Part shown: piece by piece, positions 35,470 to 44,416 of the stretch
How positions within the stretch are numbered: the first letter of the stretch is position 1
Layout: every line of letters starts with the position of its first letter
Assembly: GCA_023423835.1 (NCBI GenBank)
Contig: JAFAEW010000126.1
Coordinates: forward strand, 1 to 57,356
Source: Bacteroidota bacterium
GTDB taxonomy: Bacteria; Bacteroidota; Bacteroidia; Chitinophagales; Chitinophagaceae
Direction of reading: 5' to 3'
Length of the DNA: 57,356 nt
Notes under the pieces: model-generated
What the model was told of the DNA's origin: nothing
The model's input: only the letters and a program-made list of their open reading frames with translations
Database searches by the model: none
Made by a program: the position numbers and the translations under genes

Positions 35470-38040
35470 ATGCGGTTATTCTTATGCGTTTGTTTTGGTT
35501 TTATTTCGGCTTTGAGTTTTGGACAGGAAGCGGCTCCCAAACCGATCTTTGAAAATGTACATCTTACGATTCAGGGGAAAGTGGTGGATACTTTAAATGA
35601 TAGACCGTTGCCCGGTGCAGTGGTTCAACTTGTTTCGATCCAGAATACGCCTGATTATGCCAATGACCGATTTTTCAGCAAAACAATAATTGCGGAAAAG
35701 GACGGTGATTTTGAATTTAAAAATGTTCCGTTTGCAACGCATTACAATCTCGTAGTTTCTGTAATAGGATACAGCTCCTATGCAAAAACCTTGCAGTTTG
35801 ATGCCCCGATTGAAGACGAAAAAAGCCGCAATATCGTAACGAAACTCGGCGCCGTTGCGCTCGTTCAGGAAGCACACAGCCTGGCCGATGTTGTTGTTAC
35901 AGCTACTGCCGCTCCTCCGATGCAGTTCAACATTGACCGCAAGGTTTTTAATGTAGAAAAAAGTATAACTGCGCAGGGCGGAACGGCCATTGATGTCATG
36001 AAAAATATTCCTTCCCTTACCGTTGATGTCAATGGAAATGTGCAGATGCGTAACAGCAGTCCGCAGATTTTGATAGACGGAAGACCCACCATACTTACGC
36101 TCGATCAGATTGCCGCAGACGACATTCAGAGTATTGAGCTGATTACCAATCCTTCAGCCAAGTTTGACGCTTCAAGTGCAGGAGGCATCATCAATATCCT
36201 ATTGAAGAAAACAAAAAAGGTTGGATTCAATGGAATGGCCTCGGTAGGCGCAGGAACTCCGGAAGTATTGAATGGCAATGTGAGTTTAAATCTCCGTCAG
36301 AATAAATTCAACTTTTTTGTTACCGGCAACTACAACAAATCCGGCGGAAGCACTACCGAAGAAACCTATCGCGAAAACAAAATGAATGGACAGATCTCTG
36401 ATTATTTTACACAAAACAGCGATAACAGCCGTTCGAGAAAATTCAATTCGATCCGTTTTGGGGCAGATTATTTTATTGATTCCAAAACCACCCTTTCATT
36501 TACACAAGGTTTTGTTTCGGGTAGGTTTGGAAGCAATGAACATCAAAACCAGAGATTCTATGACAGCTTGTTCATTCTCGATCATACAGGATTGAGAAAC
36601 AGCGACGGCACAGGCAGCTTCGACCGCTCTAACAGCCGTTTGAGTTTCGATAAATCCTTCAATAGACCTGACAATAAATTAACCGCTGATATCAGTTATA
36701 ATAAAGGAAAAAGAAACAACAGTTCCTTTATTCTAAATCAATATTTCAAGCTGGATGGCAGTGAATACGAACCGCAATCTGTAGTGCGGAATGCCGGCTC
36801 GGGCGACGATAACCAGCTTACGTTGCAGGTCGATTACAGCAATAAGATGAGCGATGATAAGCGCATTGAGATGGGATTGAGAAGCTACCACAGTTCCACC
36901 TCAACACAATTTGGAACTTATTCTGTAGCGGGCGGTGATGAAACAAAACTGCCTTTGAGTAATGACTACAAATACGATGAAAGCATCAATGCCGGCTATT
37001 TCAACTATGCCAACAAATGGAAAGGCATCCAGTATCAGGTGGGATTGAGAATGGAATTTTCGAAGCTTGACGGACAACTGCTCGACAGCAATTTTGCCTT
37101 CGGCTATAAGTATCCGAAAGATCTGAAACACCTTTTCGACGCTACTTTCCCAAGCATATTTCTTACTAAAAAACTCGACGAACAACAGGATATTCAATTA
37201 AATTATTCGAAACGCATCAGAAGGCCGAGGTTTTGGGAAGTTAATCCCTTCATCGACATCAATGATCCGCTGAATATCAATAAAGGAAATCCGGCACTTG
37301 AACCGGAATTGACCAACTCATTTGAATTTAATTATTCCAATCAGTTTAAATCAGGAAGCTTTTTGGGAGTGTTGTATTTTAAAAATAATGTGGGCGATAT
37401 TACCGATTACAGCGATACCATTACCACAGATCTTTACAACCAGTTGATCAATGCAGGCGTTTCACCCAATGCAATCATCAACACCTTTATTAATGCAGGA
37501 TATACCAATCGTTTTGGTGCGGAGTTTACCATACAGAAAAAGCTGTTCAAAAATTTCGACTTTACTTATAACATCGATTTTCAGCACCGGAAGACGTCTG
37601 CAAAAGTGAACGACCTGAACTTAAGCAACAGCGGTTTTAACTGGGAAACAAAATTGATTCTCAATTACAAGACCGCAGAAGAAAGCGGTCCGTTATTTCG
37701 CAATCTTAGTTTTCAGTGGATGGCAGATTATGAATCGCCGCGGGTAATCCCGCAGGGACGGGAAAAATCGAGGTTCGTTTCCGATTTTGCAATGCGAAAA
37801 GAATTCCTTAAAAATAAAGCCGCGGCGGTATCCTTCAGCATCAACGATATTTTCAACACAAGAAAATACGGAACGATTTACGATACCGAATCATTTTATC
37901 AGGACTCCTATCGCAAATGGAGCGTGAGAACTTTCAGGGTTACCTTCAGTTATAAATTCGGAGATAATGATCTCGAACTGTTCAAGAAGAAAAACAACAG
38001 CAATATGATGAATGATAACGGTGGCGGAGTGGAAGGTTGA
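35470..38040 (+). CDS. TonB-receptor-like outer-membrane protein with CarboxypepD_reg-like domain
   Basis: 856 residues from the ATG at 35470, which follows a purine-rich AAAGGAAG and begins a signal peptide (MRLFLCVCFGF, ending SFGQ); a TTG at 35437 would add eleven residues in front of it. Carboxypeptidase regulatory-like domain about 30-120 (IQGKVVDTLNDRPLPGAVV), plug-like part about 130-240 (ADVVVTATAAPPMQF, AIDVMKNIPSLTVDVNGN, ILIDGRPTIL), then a barrel with LNYSKRIRRPRFWEVNPF and GNPALEPELTNSFEFNY. The family is often called outer-membrane beta-barrel or TonB receptor-like. The ligand is unknown. Paralogous in layout to the protein at 12951-15737. Confidence 0.9.
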   Translation: MRLFLCVCFGFISALSFGQEAAPKPIFENVHLTIQGKVVDTLNDRPLPGAVVQLVSIQNTPDYANDRFFSKTIIAEKDGDFEFKNVPFATHYNLVVSVIGYSSYAKTLQFDAPIEDEKSRNIVTKLGAVALVQEAHSLADVVVTATAAPPMQFNIDRKVFNVEKSITAQGGTAIDVMKNIPSLTVDVNGNVQMRNSSPQILIDGRPTILTLDQIAADDIQSIELITNPSAKFDASSAGGIINILLKKTKKVGFNGMASVGAGTPEVLNGNVSLNLRQNKFNFFVTGNYNKSGGSTTEETYRENKMNGQISDYFTQNSDNSRSRKFNSIRFGADYFIDSKTTLSFTQGFVSGRFGSNEHQNQRFYDSLFILDHTGLRNSDGTGSFDRSNSRLSFDKSFNRPDNKLTADISYNKGKRNNSSFILNQYFKLDGSEYEPQSVVRNAGSGDDNQLTLQVDYSNKMSDDKRIEMGLRSYHSSTSTQFGTYSVAGGDETKLPLSNDYKYDESINAGYFNYANKWKGIQYQVGLRMEFSKLDGQLLDSNFAFGYKYPKDLKHLFDATFPSIFLTKKLDEQQDIQLNYSKRIRRPRFWEVNPFIDINDPLNINKGNPALEPELTNSFEFNYSNQFKSGSFLGVLYFKNNVGDITDYSDTITTDLYNQLINAGVSPNAIINTFINAGYTNRFGAEFTIQKKLFKNFDFTYNIDFQHRKTSAKVNDLNLSNSGFNWETKLILNYKTAEESGPLFRNLSFQWMADYESPRVIPQGREKSRFVSDFAMRKEFLKNKAAAVSFSINDIFNTRKYGTIYDTESFYQDSYRKWSVRTFRVTFSYKFGDNDLELFKKKNNSNMMNDNGGGVEG

Positions 38041-38131
38041 TGGGTTTATAAGTCCGGCGTCCTTCACAATCATCAGCCGTAATAAAGAGGGCACTATCTT
38101 TGATTTTTGATTGTTTACAATCAATTTCCAA

Positions 38132-39241
38132 ATGAAACAATTGCCCCTGACGGTAAGACGATCGATCGAACTTATTGGCCTGTATTTTCTTGGAATGATC
38201 ATCTGGCAAGGCCATTCAATTATTACTCCGTTGGTAACGGCCTTCTTTTGCAGCATTCTGATACTGCCTGTTTACAGGTTTTTTAAAAAAAGGAAATTGC
38301 CCGATGTTGTTTCTATTGCCATCGCCCTGTTGGTTTTATTCATTGGCCTTGGATTGATTATTTGGTTTTTTTCGAAACAAATCAGCAACCTCGTTGAGGA
38401 TGTTCCTACCATAAAAAACAACATGATGCTTCATTTAAATTCCTTCAGCAACTGGATAAATGAACATTCAAACATCAATACGGAAACCCAACTCAAGCTC
38501 ATTAATAAGCAAAGTGAAAAGCTGCTTGATTCAGCCGGAAATGTGATTGGCGGGGCTGCTGCCTCCCTTACCTCCATCTTTATTTTTTTGGGATTGGTGC
38601 CGATTTATATTTTTCTGATGTTGTATTATAAGAACATTCTTATCCGGTTTGCCTTCATGTGGTTTCCCAAAGACGATTTTCCGCAGTTGGAGGAAGGAAT
38701 GAGGAAAACCGAAATGATGATTAAGAGCTATCTGGGTGGATTGCTCATTCAAATCACCTATATCACGTTTTTGCTCGGCGGATCATTGTTGCTCATTGGC
38801 ATCAAACATGCCCTATTGATCGGCGTTACTTTCGCTATCCTGAATCTGATTCCTTATATCGGTGCATTATTCGGAAATATCATTGGCGTATTACTTACAC
38901 TGGCGAGTTCGCAAGATTTGGGACCGATCATTACCGTTTTAGTAACCATCGCCATTGTGCAGTTTTTAGACAACAACATTTTGATGCCGAGAATAGTGGG
39001 CGGAAAAGTTAAGATCAATGCATTGATTGCCATTATAGGCGTATTTATTGGCGGAGCGCTTGCAGGAATTCCCGGAATGTTTTTGTCGCTACCGACAATG
39101 GCTGTTTTGAAAATCATCTTCGACAGAAGTGATGATCTCAAACAATGGGGACTGTTGTTTGGAGACAAGATTCCCGAAAACAATCCGCTGAATTCCGAAG
39201 CCGAAAAAATCGCCGTGCAAAAGGAGCAGGAATCGGATTGA
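38132..39241 (+). CDS. AI-2E family transporter
   Basis: 369 residues from the ATG at 38132; a TTG at 38111 would add seven. About eight membrane helices in the PF01594 pattern: paired N-terminal helices, a soluble middle (about 70-140, EDVPTIKNNMMLHLNSFSNW), then the core with LLIQITYITFLLGGSLLLIG, LNLIPYIGALFGNIIGVLL, LDNNILMPRIVGGKVKINAL and GIPGMFLSLPTMAVLK. Members export autoinducer-2, or act as Na+/H+ antiporters or general permeases; no luxS is nearby, so the substrate is open. Inner membrane. Followed 43 bp later by a small lipoprotein gene. Confidence 0.92.
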   Translation: MKQLPLTVRRSIELIGLYFLGMIIWQGHSIITPLVTAFFCSILILPVYRFFKKRKLPDVVSIAIALLVLFIGLGLIIWFFSKQISNLVEDVPTIKNNMMLHLNSFSNWINEHSNINTETQLKLINKQSEKLLDSAGNVIGGAAASLTSIFIFLGLVPIYIFLMLYYKNILIRFAFMWFPKDDFPQLEEGMRKTEMMIKSYLGGLLIQITYITFLLGGSLLLIGIKHALLIGVTFAILNLIPYIGALFGNIIGVLLTLASSQDLGPIITVLVTIAIVQFLDNNILMPRIVGGKVKINALIAIIGVFIGGALAGIPGMFLSLPTMAVLKIIFDRSDDLKQWGLLFGDKIPENNPLNSEAEKIAVQKEQESD

Positions 39242-39284
39242 CATGCCGATATTTCATTACCTTAGGAATCAGAAAACCGGAAAT

Positions 39285-39536
39285 ATGAAATATACGTACA
39301 TTGGCCTATTCCTGACTATGCTGATGCTCGCATCTTGTTCCAACACCTATTACAATGATGGTTACAATTACGCACGACCCGCTTATGTTGGTCCCGGCGT
39401 AGGACTCGGAACGATTATCGCCGTGGTGGTTTCGTGGAGCAGAAACCATTCAATCTTGTGGGCAATCGTTCACGGTATTCTCGGATGGATTTATGTAATC
39501 TACGCCATCATCGTAAAGCCCGAAAAAAACCGCTGA
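39285..39536 (+). CDS. small lipoprotein with C-terminal membrane helices
   Basis: 83 residues from the ATG at 39285 (an ATG at 39243 would put a charged, non-signal stretch in front). The signal ends with the lipobox LASC (Cys18). A Tyr/Asn-rich linker follows (NTYYNDGYNYARPAYVG), then two hydrophobic helices (GTIIAVVVSWS and ILWAIVHGILGWIYVIYAIIV) with a basic tail. A lipid anchor plus membrane helices in so short a protein is unusual, though relatives exist in Bacteroidota. Function unknown. Its TGA directly abuts the TGA of the convergent hom gene (TGATCA). Confidence 0.75.
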   Translation: MKYTYIGLFLTMLMLASCSNTYYNDGYNYARPAYVGPGVGLGTIIAVVVSWSRNHSILWAIVHGILGWIYVIYAIIVKPEKNR

Positions 39537-40796
39537 TCAAACGGCGATTCCCGCCAGTTCCAGACTTTTGCGTTTTATTTTCCGCAGGGCAACATCTTCA
39601 ATAACCGGATCGGGAAGCAGGATCAAAGAAATGTCACGTTGTTTCCACCAATTGCTTTCCAGTAATTTTTTATAATGAATAATTCCGGTAAAATAACTCT
39701 TGAAATAGCCGACATGCCATTCTTCGATACTTTCAAACTCCTCCTTTTGCACATCGGTAATTTTTGAGAAGGCTACGTAAACGTTCACGTAAAAATCATC
39801 GGTCAGTTCCATTGCATGCTGATGATAATGTTTTTTATATTCATACCGGTACTCATATCTCAACGCGCTGATATCACTTAATACGGCCGACGCAGTGGCA
39901 AGCCCGCCGGCTCCTTTTCCGTAAAAAAATTGCTGGTCGGCGAAACTACTTTCAATTACCACGCCGTTGAATTCATCCTTTACCGAGGCAAGCGGATCTG
40001 AGAGATCCAGAAAACGAGGACTAACGAAGGCGGCAATTTTTCCATTCGAGAGTTTTTTTGCTTCCGCCACTAATTTCAGTGAATACTTTTTCTCATCGGC
40101 AACGGCCACATCCGCCAGGTCGATATTCTGAATTCCGTGAAACAGAAGATCATTAGGCAAATGGATCAGACCAAAAGCATGATTGAGTAGGATCACCCAT
40201 TTATTGACGGCGTCTTGTCCCGTAACATCGAGCGTTGGACTTGATTCGGCGAATCCCAGTTGCTGAGCAAGGAGCAAAGCTTCTTTTCTGCTCAGTTTTC
40301 CGCCGGTCATTTTGGTCAGGATAAAATTCGTTGACCCGTTGATGATGCCTTTGATGCCCTGCAACAGGTCGTTGTCGTAATATTCCTCGAGGTTTCTGAT
40401 GACAGGAATAGATGCACAGGCCGCCGCTTCATAGAGGAAGGACACCTTATATTCTTTCTGAAGCCGTAGCAATTCCTCAAGGTGCTCTGCAATCATCCGC
40501 TTGTTTGCGCTAACAACTGATTTGCCATTAACAAAAGCTGTCTTCACAATTTCAAAAGCAGCATTTTGATCGTCAATCAATTCCACAATCACATTGATTT
40601 CATCGTCGTTCAACAGCTCTTGTTTGTTTGTGGTAAACAGTTCGGCCGGTGCATTTCTTTTCTTGCCGGATTGTTTTATGCAGACTTTCTTTATCCCTGC
40701 ATTTAAAGAATTTGTGTTTAATAATACCCGGTACAAGGCCTCTCCCACTACGCCGAATCCGAATAATCCTATTACTAACCTTTTATGGTTTGCCAT
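39537..40796 (-). CDS. hom: homoserine dehydrogenase, monofunctional, no clear ACT domain
   Basis: 419 residues. NAD(P)-dependent reduction of aspartate semialdehyde to homoserine. Rossmann start GLFGFGVVGEAL (about 10-21), SANKRMIAEH, the catalytic-domain signature GIINGSTNFILTKM, and DVTGQDAVNKWVILLNHAFG with the catalytic Asp/Lys, then YGKGAGGLATASAVLSDI. After about residue 325 the C-terminal stretch has no PGVL-type ACT signature, so allosteric inhibition by threonine may be absent. It is second in a two-gene operon, 10 bp after a cystathionine gamma-synthase-type gene under a SAM-I riboswitch, so it likely supplies homoserine for methionine. Confidence 0.92.
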   Translation of the reverse strand: MANHKRLVIGLFGFGVVGEALYRVLLNTNSLNAGIKKVCIKQSGKKRNAPAELFTTNKQELLNDDEINVIVELIDDQNAAFEIVKTAFVNGKSVVSANKRMIAEHLEELLRLQKEYKVSFLYEAAACASIPVIRNLEEYYDNDLLQGIKGIINGSTNFILTKMTGGKLSRKEALLLAQQLGFAESSPTLDVTGQDAVNKWVILLNHAFGLIHLPNDLLFHGIQNIDLADVAVADEKKYSLKLVAEAKKLSNGKIAAFVSPRFLDLSDPLASVKDEFNGVVIESSFADQQFFYGKGAGGLATASAVLSDISALRYEYRYEYKKHYHQHAMELTDDFYVNVYVAFSKITDVQKEEFESIEEWHVGYFKSYFTGIIHYKKLLESNWWKQRDISLILLPDPVIEDVALRKIKRKSLELAGIAV

Positions 40797-40806
40797 TTTT
40801 TGTGTT

Positions 40807-41985
40807 TTATGCGATTACATTTTTTTCCGATTGCAGTTTGCTGTGCACTTTAGAAAGCGCATTTCTCAGATCATTGATCAGATCCGTTGCATCCTCAGTT
40901 CCGATGGAAAGGCGAATGAGACCATCGTTGACGCCGGCATTTCTCCTTTGCTCTTTCGGAATCGATTTGTGGGTCATCGTGGCGGGATGACACAACAAAC
41001 TTTTGATGCCTCCAAGGCTTTCGGCCAGTGCAAACAAACGCGTGGAGGTTACAAAAACCCTTGCCGCTTCGATGGTGTCTACTTTGAGACAAAATGAAAC
41101 CATTCCACCAAAACCCGAAGCTTGCCGTTTTGCAACTTCATGATTGACGTGGGCTTCCAAACCGGGATAATAAACTTGCTTCACTTCGGGCTGGAGCTCA
41201 AGAAATTCGGCCACCTTCTGTGCATTTTCGCACTGCTGTCTTACCCGCACATAAAGGGTTTCAATTCCTCTGATCACCAGCCAGCTATCGAAGGGTGAAA
41301 GGATTGCACCACTCGCGTTCTGGATGAACTTAATTCTTTCTCCCAGTTCGTGGTCTTTAGTAACCACAAGTCCCGCTATCAAATCACTGTGTCCTCCCAG
41401 ATATTTTGTAGCACTGTGCACCACCAAATCGGCTCCCAGTTTTAATGGATTCTGAAGGGCAGGCGAAGCAAAAGTATTGTCCACACACAGAAGGCATTTA
41501 TAAGCTTTGGCAACCTTTGCGATCGCAGCAATATCAGAAATCTTTAAGGTGGGATTGGTAGGCGTTTCAATCCAGATGAGCTTTGTCTTGAAATTGATCG
41601 CATTTACCACATTCTCAATCTTTGAAGTATCGATATAGTTTACCCTGATGCCGAATTTTTCATAGATCTGGCTGAATAAACGGAAGGCTCCGCCATAGAT
41701 ATCATCAACGGCAACGATCTCATCGCCGCTTTTCAGCAACTTTACCACAGCGTCAATAGCCGCCAGTCCGCTGCTGAAAGCGATGCCGGTGCTGCCTTTT
41801 TCAAGTTCTGCAATTAGTTTTTCCAGTGCTGCTCTCGTGGGATTATTGGTGCGGGAATAATCGTATCCCCTGTGCACGCCGGGCTCCTGCTGCACAAAAG
41901 TGGAAGTTTGATAAATGGGTGTAGAAATGGCGCCGGTTAAAGGATCTGCAGGTAATACGTGTAACAATTCTGTTGCTTTTTCCAT
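40807..41985 (-). CDS. metB: cystathionine gamma-synthase-type PLP enzyme
   Basis: 392 residues, Cys/Met metabolism PLP family. PLP lysine Lys194 in SATKYLGGHSD, Asp169 in VDNTF (PLP ring), YDYSRTNNPT (phosphate-binding Tyr/Arg), and the C-terminal LGGIKSLLCHPATMTH. The family covers cystathionine gamma-synthase, gamma-lyase and O-acetylhomoserine sulfhydrylase, which sequence by eye cannot separate. The SAM-I riboswitch before it and hom after it (10 bp) favour a methionine-building role on an O-acyl-homoserine. Leader about 300 nt from the promoter. Confidence is high for the family and moderate for metB. Confidence 0.88.
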   Translation of the reverse strand: MEKATELLHVLPADPLTGAISTPIYQTSTFVQQEPGVHRGYDYSRTNNPTRAALEKLIAELEKGSTGIAFSSGLAAIDAVVKLLKSGDEIVAVDDIYGGAFRLFSQIYEKFGIRVNYIDTSKIENVVNAINFKTKLIWIETPTNPTLKISDIAAIAKVAKAYKCLLCVDNTFASPALQNPLKLGADLVVHSATKYLGGHSDLIAGLVVTKDHELGERIKFIQNASGAILSPFDSWLVIRGIETLYVRVRQQCENAQKVAEFLELQPEVKQVYYPGLEAHVNHEVAKRQASGFGGMVSFCLKVDTIEAARVFVTSTRLFALAESLGGIKSLLCHPATMTHKSIPKEQRRNAGVNDGLIRLSIGTEDATDLINDLRNALSKVHSKLQSEKNVIA

Positions 41986-42073
41986 CTTTTTTGATTTTTA
42001 ATTTGATTTAATTGTTTCAGATATTTATCAAAAAAGAGGGCTTCCCTGCAGATGTCGGTCTTTCAGATTGAGC

Positions 42074-42106
42074 AAAAAAAAACTCATCTGAAAGATCAGA
42101 TGAGTT
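42074..42106 (-). terminator. riboswitch-controlled intrinsic terminator
   Basis: Minus-strand 10-bp stem AACTCATCTG (42097-42106) with CAGATGAGTT (42081-42090), 6-nt loop, followed by a run of T residues (complement of the A-run from 42082 down to 42074). It lies 46 nt after the SAM-I aptamer and 89 bp before the metB start. This is the expression platform: high SAM should favour this hairpin. Confidence 0.92.
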
Positions 42107-42151
42107 AATATATTTTACGGATAAACCGCTATTTAATCAATCTACAACTGT

Positions 42152-42260
42152 CTTATCTTTCCGCGCTTTCAGCACGGTTGGAGTTGGCACCTTCTTACAA
42201 TTAAATTGTAAGGGTTGCCAAGGCTTCACAGGGCCATATCCCTCTGCCTTTCTTGATAAG
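42152..42260 (-). ncRNA. SAM-I riboswitch (S-box) aptamer
   Basis: On the minus strand all core S-box elements are present in order. P1: CTTATC (42255-42260) with GATAAG (42152-42157). Then AAGAAAGGCAGAGGGA, the kink-turn and P2 (AGGC/GCCT), GGCCCTGTGAAGCC with the pseudoknot loop, TTGGCAACC, P3 as a perfect CTTACAATT/AATTGTAAG hairpin (42194-42212), GGTGCCAACTCC, and P4 CCGTGC/GCGCGG. S-adenosylmethionine binding stabilises P1 and should stop expression of the metB-hom operon. Located between a full Bacteroidota promoter and an intrinsic terminator. Confidence 0.96.
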
Positions 42261-42277
42261 TAACTAAAGAACTGATG

Positions 42278-42310
42278 CAAATATAAATTCGAAATTTTCA
42301 AACTTCCAAA
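42278..42310 (-). promoter_or_regulatory. Bacteroidota promoter of the SAM-I/metB-hom operon
   Basis: On the minus strand TTTG (42307-42310) and TATATTTG (42278-42285) are exact matches to the -33 and -7 elements, with a spacer of 21 nt. The transcript should start about 42271, some ten bases before the aptamer. The promoter begins one base after the stop codon of the haloperoxidase-like gene, so the whole 326-bp gap 41986-42311 is leader and promoter. Confidence 0.75.
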
Positions 42311-42311
42311 T

Positions 42312-43661
42312 TTATTTCATCGCAACATCTTTTTCGCGGCGCATCCTCAAACGTTCGGAAACCAGGTCGCCCACTTTTTTTCCATACTCATAGCTAATGG
42401 CGCAGGTATGTTCAAAATGGATGCCTCCGTAGAAACGAGCCTTGCTGTTTTCGTGTGCTGCCTCATAGAACGAATTATAACTGCGGCTTTTTATTCCGAA
42501 CATTAATTCTGAAGTGTCGGTATAAGAAAAATTATCTCCGAAAATATCGGTCAACACCGCGGCTCCTGCTGCACTTCCCGTACTATGGCCACAGGTATAT
42601 TCCGGAAAAGGCGGCGTTTGCAAATGCGGACGCCAGGAAGGATCGAAATAATTATTGATGACTGTTTCGGGGCGAACGGTATTGTCTCTGAACTTTTCTT
42701 CCCAACACTGAATAAATGCATCGAACAAGGCAATGGCCGTTTTCGCATAGGCATAAACCGTAAAATCGTAATCAGACTTTGCCTTTTCGGCAGCAATTCC
42801 TACAATGCTCAGCCAATGTCCGGGAGGCGAAAACTTTTTCGTTCCAAACATCAGGTGGCCGTTAACATTCAGCTTAAATGGATTATCGTCCCAAAAATCG
42901 GCAATGTGTTTCTGTTCTTCGGTCATTTCCCTGGTAGAATCCAATGTCTTCTTTACCTGCTTGTAATAATCGCTGTTTGGATCTTTGATATTGAAGGTAA
43001 ACGGCGAAGGCGGTCTGAACTGCGTTGCGCTGTCCATTACCAGTGTACGAATGAGATTCCAGTGCGGCTCCATCGCCTCAGAATAGGCTGGCGGGGTTGG
43101 AATCCAGCGGCCCGGTTCATCCATTTTAACGGTGTAGGCCGGCATTCCTCTTGTCTCAAGATAATTATCCTTTTTGCTCCAGTCCATGATGGTCTTCGCA
43201 ACCTGATCGGCATAGGCAATAGAATTGTTATACTCATCTTTTGGCATACCGTGATCGAGGGCTAGTTTTTTCAGGCTGTCAACATATTTTGTTGTTTCAT
43301 TTTCAGAAAACGTAACCGACTGTCCCAACTGCCAGAATGCAAGCAGCGAGGCAAATCCATAATTGATCTTTTTGGTGGTATCCGGTTTTGGAACTTCCCC
43401 CAGCCCGTTTATCTGGCCACCTAAGGAATTATAATCTGACGGATTTCCGGCCGCCATCACTTCATAGGCTGCGATAGTCGCATAAACATAATTCCGGGAG
43501 GCAACGATGGGACTAAAATTATTTCCCATCACCACTGAATTGAGTTCAAAGACCGTTTTTGAATAAATATCCGGGTCACTAAAAATGGCCTGGTAATCAT
43601 TTTTCTTATCACAGGCGGCCAACAAAATAACAGCTGATACAGCTATTACTATTTTTTTCAT
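42312..43661 (-). CDS. vanadium-dependent haloperoxidase/PAP2-like lipoprotein
   Basis: 449 residues. Signal sequence with lipobox LLAAC (Cys16). The C-terminal half has the vanadate/phosphate-binding set of vanadium haloperoxidases and PAP2 phosphatases: Lys323 and Arg330 (KFRDNTVRPE), His359 in CGHS (where PSGH is usual, here preceded by PEYT), Arg409 and His415 (ARFYGGIHFEH). The N-terminal half is helical (FELNSVVMGNN, YVYATIAAYEVMAAG), as in Bacteroidota haloperoxidase-like proteins. It may be a haloperoxidase or an acid-phosphatase-like enzyme; sequence does not settle it. Envelope-located by its lipid anchor. 53 bp after the preceding unknown gene on the same strand. Confidence 0.9.
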   Translation of the reverse strand: MKKIVIAVSAVILLAACDKKNDYQAIFSDPDIYSKTVFELNSVVMGNNFSPIVASRNYVYATIAAYEVMAAGNPSDYNSLGGQINGLGEVPKPDTTKKINYGFASLLAFWQLGQSVTFSENETTKYVDSLKKLALDHGMPKDEYNNSIAYADQVAKTIMDWSKKDNYLETRGMPAYTVKMDEPGRWIPTPPAYSEAMEPHWNLIRTLVMDSATQFRPPSPFTFNIKDPNSDYYKQVKKTLDSTREMTEEQKHIADFWDDNPFKLNVNGHLMFGTKKFSPPGHWLSIVGIAAEKAKSDYDFTVYAYAKTAIALFDAFIQCWEEKFRDNTVRPETVINNYFDPSWRPHLQTPPFPEYTCGHSTGSAAGAAVLTDIFGDNFSYTDTSELMFGIKSRSYNSFYEAAHENSKARFYGGIHFEHTCAISYEYGKKVGDLVSERLRMRREKDVAMK

Positions 43662-43714
43662 TGTATAATTTTTGATAGATGTGTTGAAATAAAATAACTG
43701 ATTAAAAATTGCTT

Positions 43715-44296
43715 TTAACTAAAATCAGCAGTCACATCCGGCGGCTGTCCATCAAGGCTTTTCAAGGGCGATGGAAAATAACCTGGTTGTCTGGAGGAAG
43801 AGATTACCGTTTCTTCGTGTTCAAAAATGAATGCGAAAGAATGATCATAAAAATAATATTCGTTCATTCCGTTTTTGTGAACGTTATGGTTCGATTTATT
43901 TTTTTGGTTGCCGTCGTTTTGCTGCAGATCATTTGCCAGCTTGAAAAAATCCTGTCTCGCCGTTTCCAGGTTCATCTTCTCGTGGTTGGGTAAGCATTTC
44001 AGGATCAGCTTTCCTTCCCAGACCCGTTGTTTTACATAGGTGTAAATCGTTCCTTCCAGGTTAATTTCACCACTTGTTCTTTCAAATTCCGGCCAGTTTA
44101 CCTGATAAGGTAGCGACAATGGAATGGCAATGGTTATAAGGCTCGATTCGTCATAATTTTGATTTTCAATATGATCCTCCATTACAAGGTCTGATTGCTT
44201 CTGAATATAGTCAAACCAAAGCCGGTATCCGAAGAGATTGAAAGCCAGCAGCAGCAGGAGGAATATGGAGATCAATTTTCTCACAACGGAAAGCAA
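43715..44296 (-). CDS. membrane-anchored protein of unknown function
   Basis: 193 residues. One N-terminal hydrophobic helix (about 8-26, ISIFLLLLLAFNLFGY) without a clear cleavage site, so probably a membrane anchor, then a soluble domain (about 30-160) and a Pro/Ser-rich tail (PSPLKSLDGQPPDVTADFS). Dipeptides such as NHEKMNLETARQDFFKLANDL suggest one helical segment. I recognise no family. Just upstream of the haloperoxidase-like gene with a 53-bp gap, so perhaps co-transcribed with it. Confidence 0.65.
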   Translation of the reverse strand: MLSVVRKLISIFLLLLLAFNLFGYRLWFDYIQKQSDLVMEDHIENQNYDESSLITIAIPLSLPYQVNWPEFERTSGEINLEGTIYTYVKQRVWEGKLILKCLPNHEKMNLETARQDFFKLANDLQQNDGNQKNKSNHNVHKNGMNEYYFYDHSFAFIFEHEETVISSSRQPGYFPSPLKSLDGQPPDVTADFS

Positions 44297-44416
44297 GTTA
44301 ATGTTTTCTTAACTGACGTCAGACAATTTTTTTAAAAAGCCGGGAAAGACATCAGCGGGACCATCACAATGGCTTCGATGAAATAAATCGGTTTTTTCCT
44401 TTATTTTCACGTTTAA

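Noticed and set aside
38132..39241. Quorum-sensing export of AI-2
   Set aside because: No luxS or receptor nearby, and the family includes unrelated transporters.
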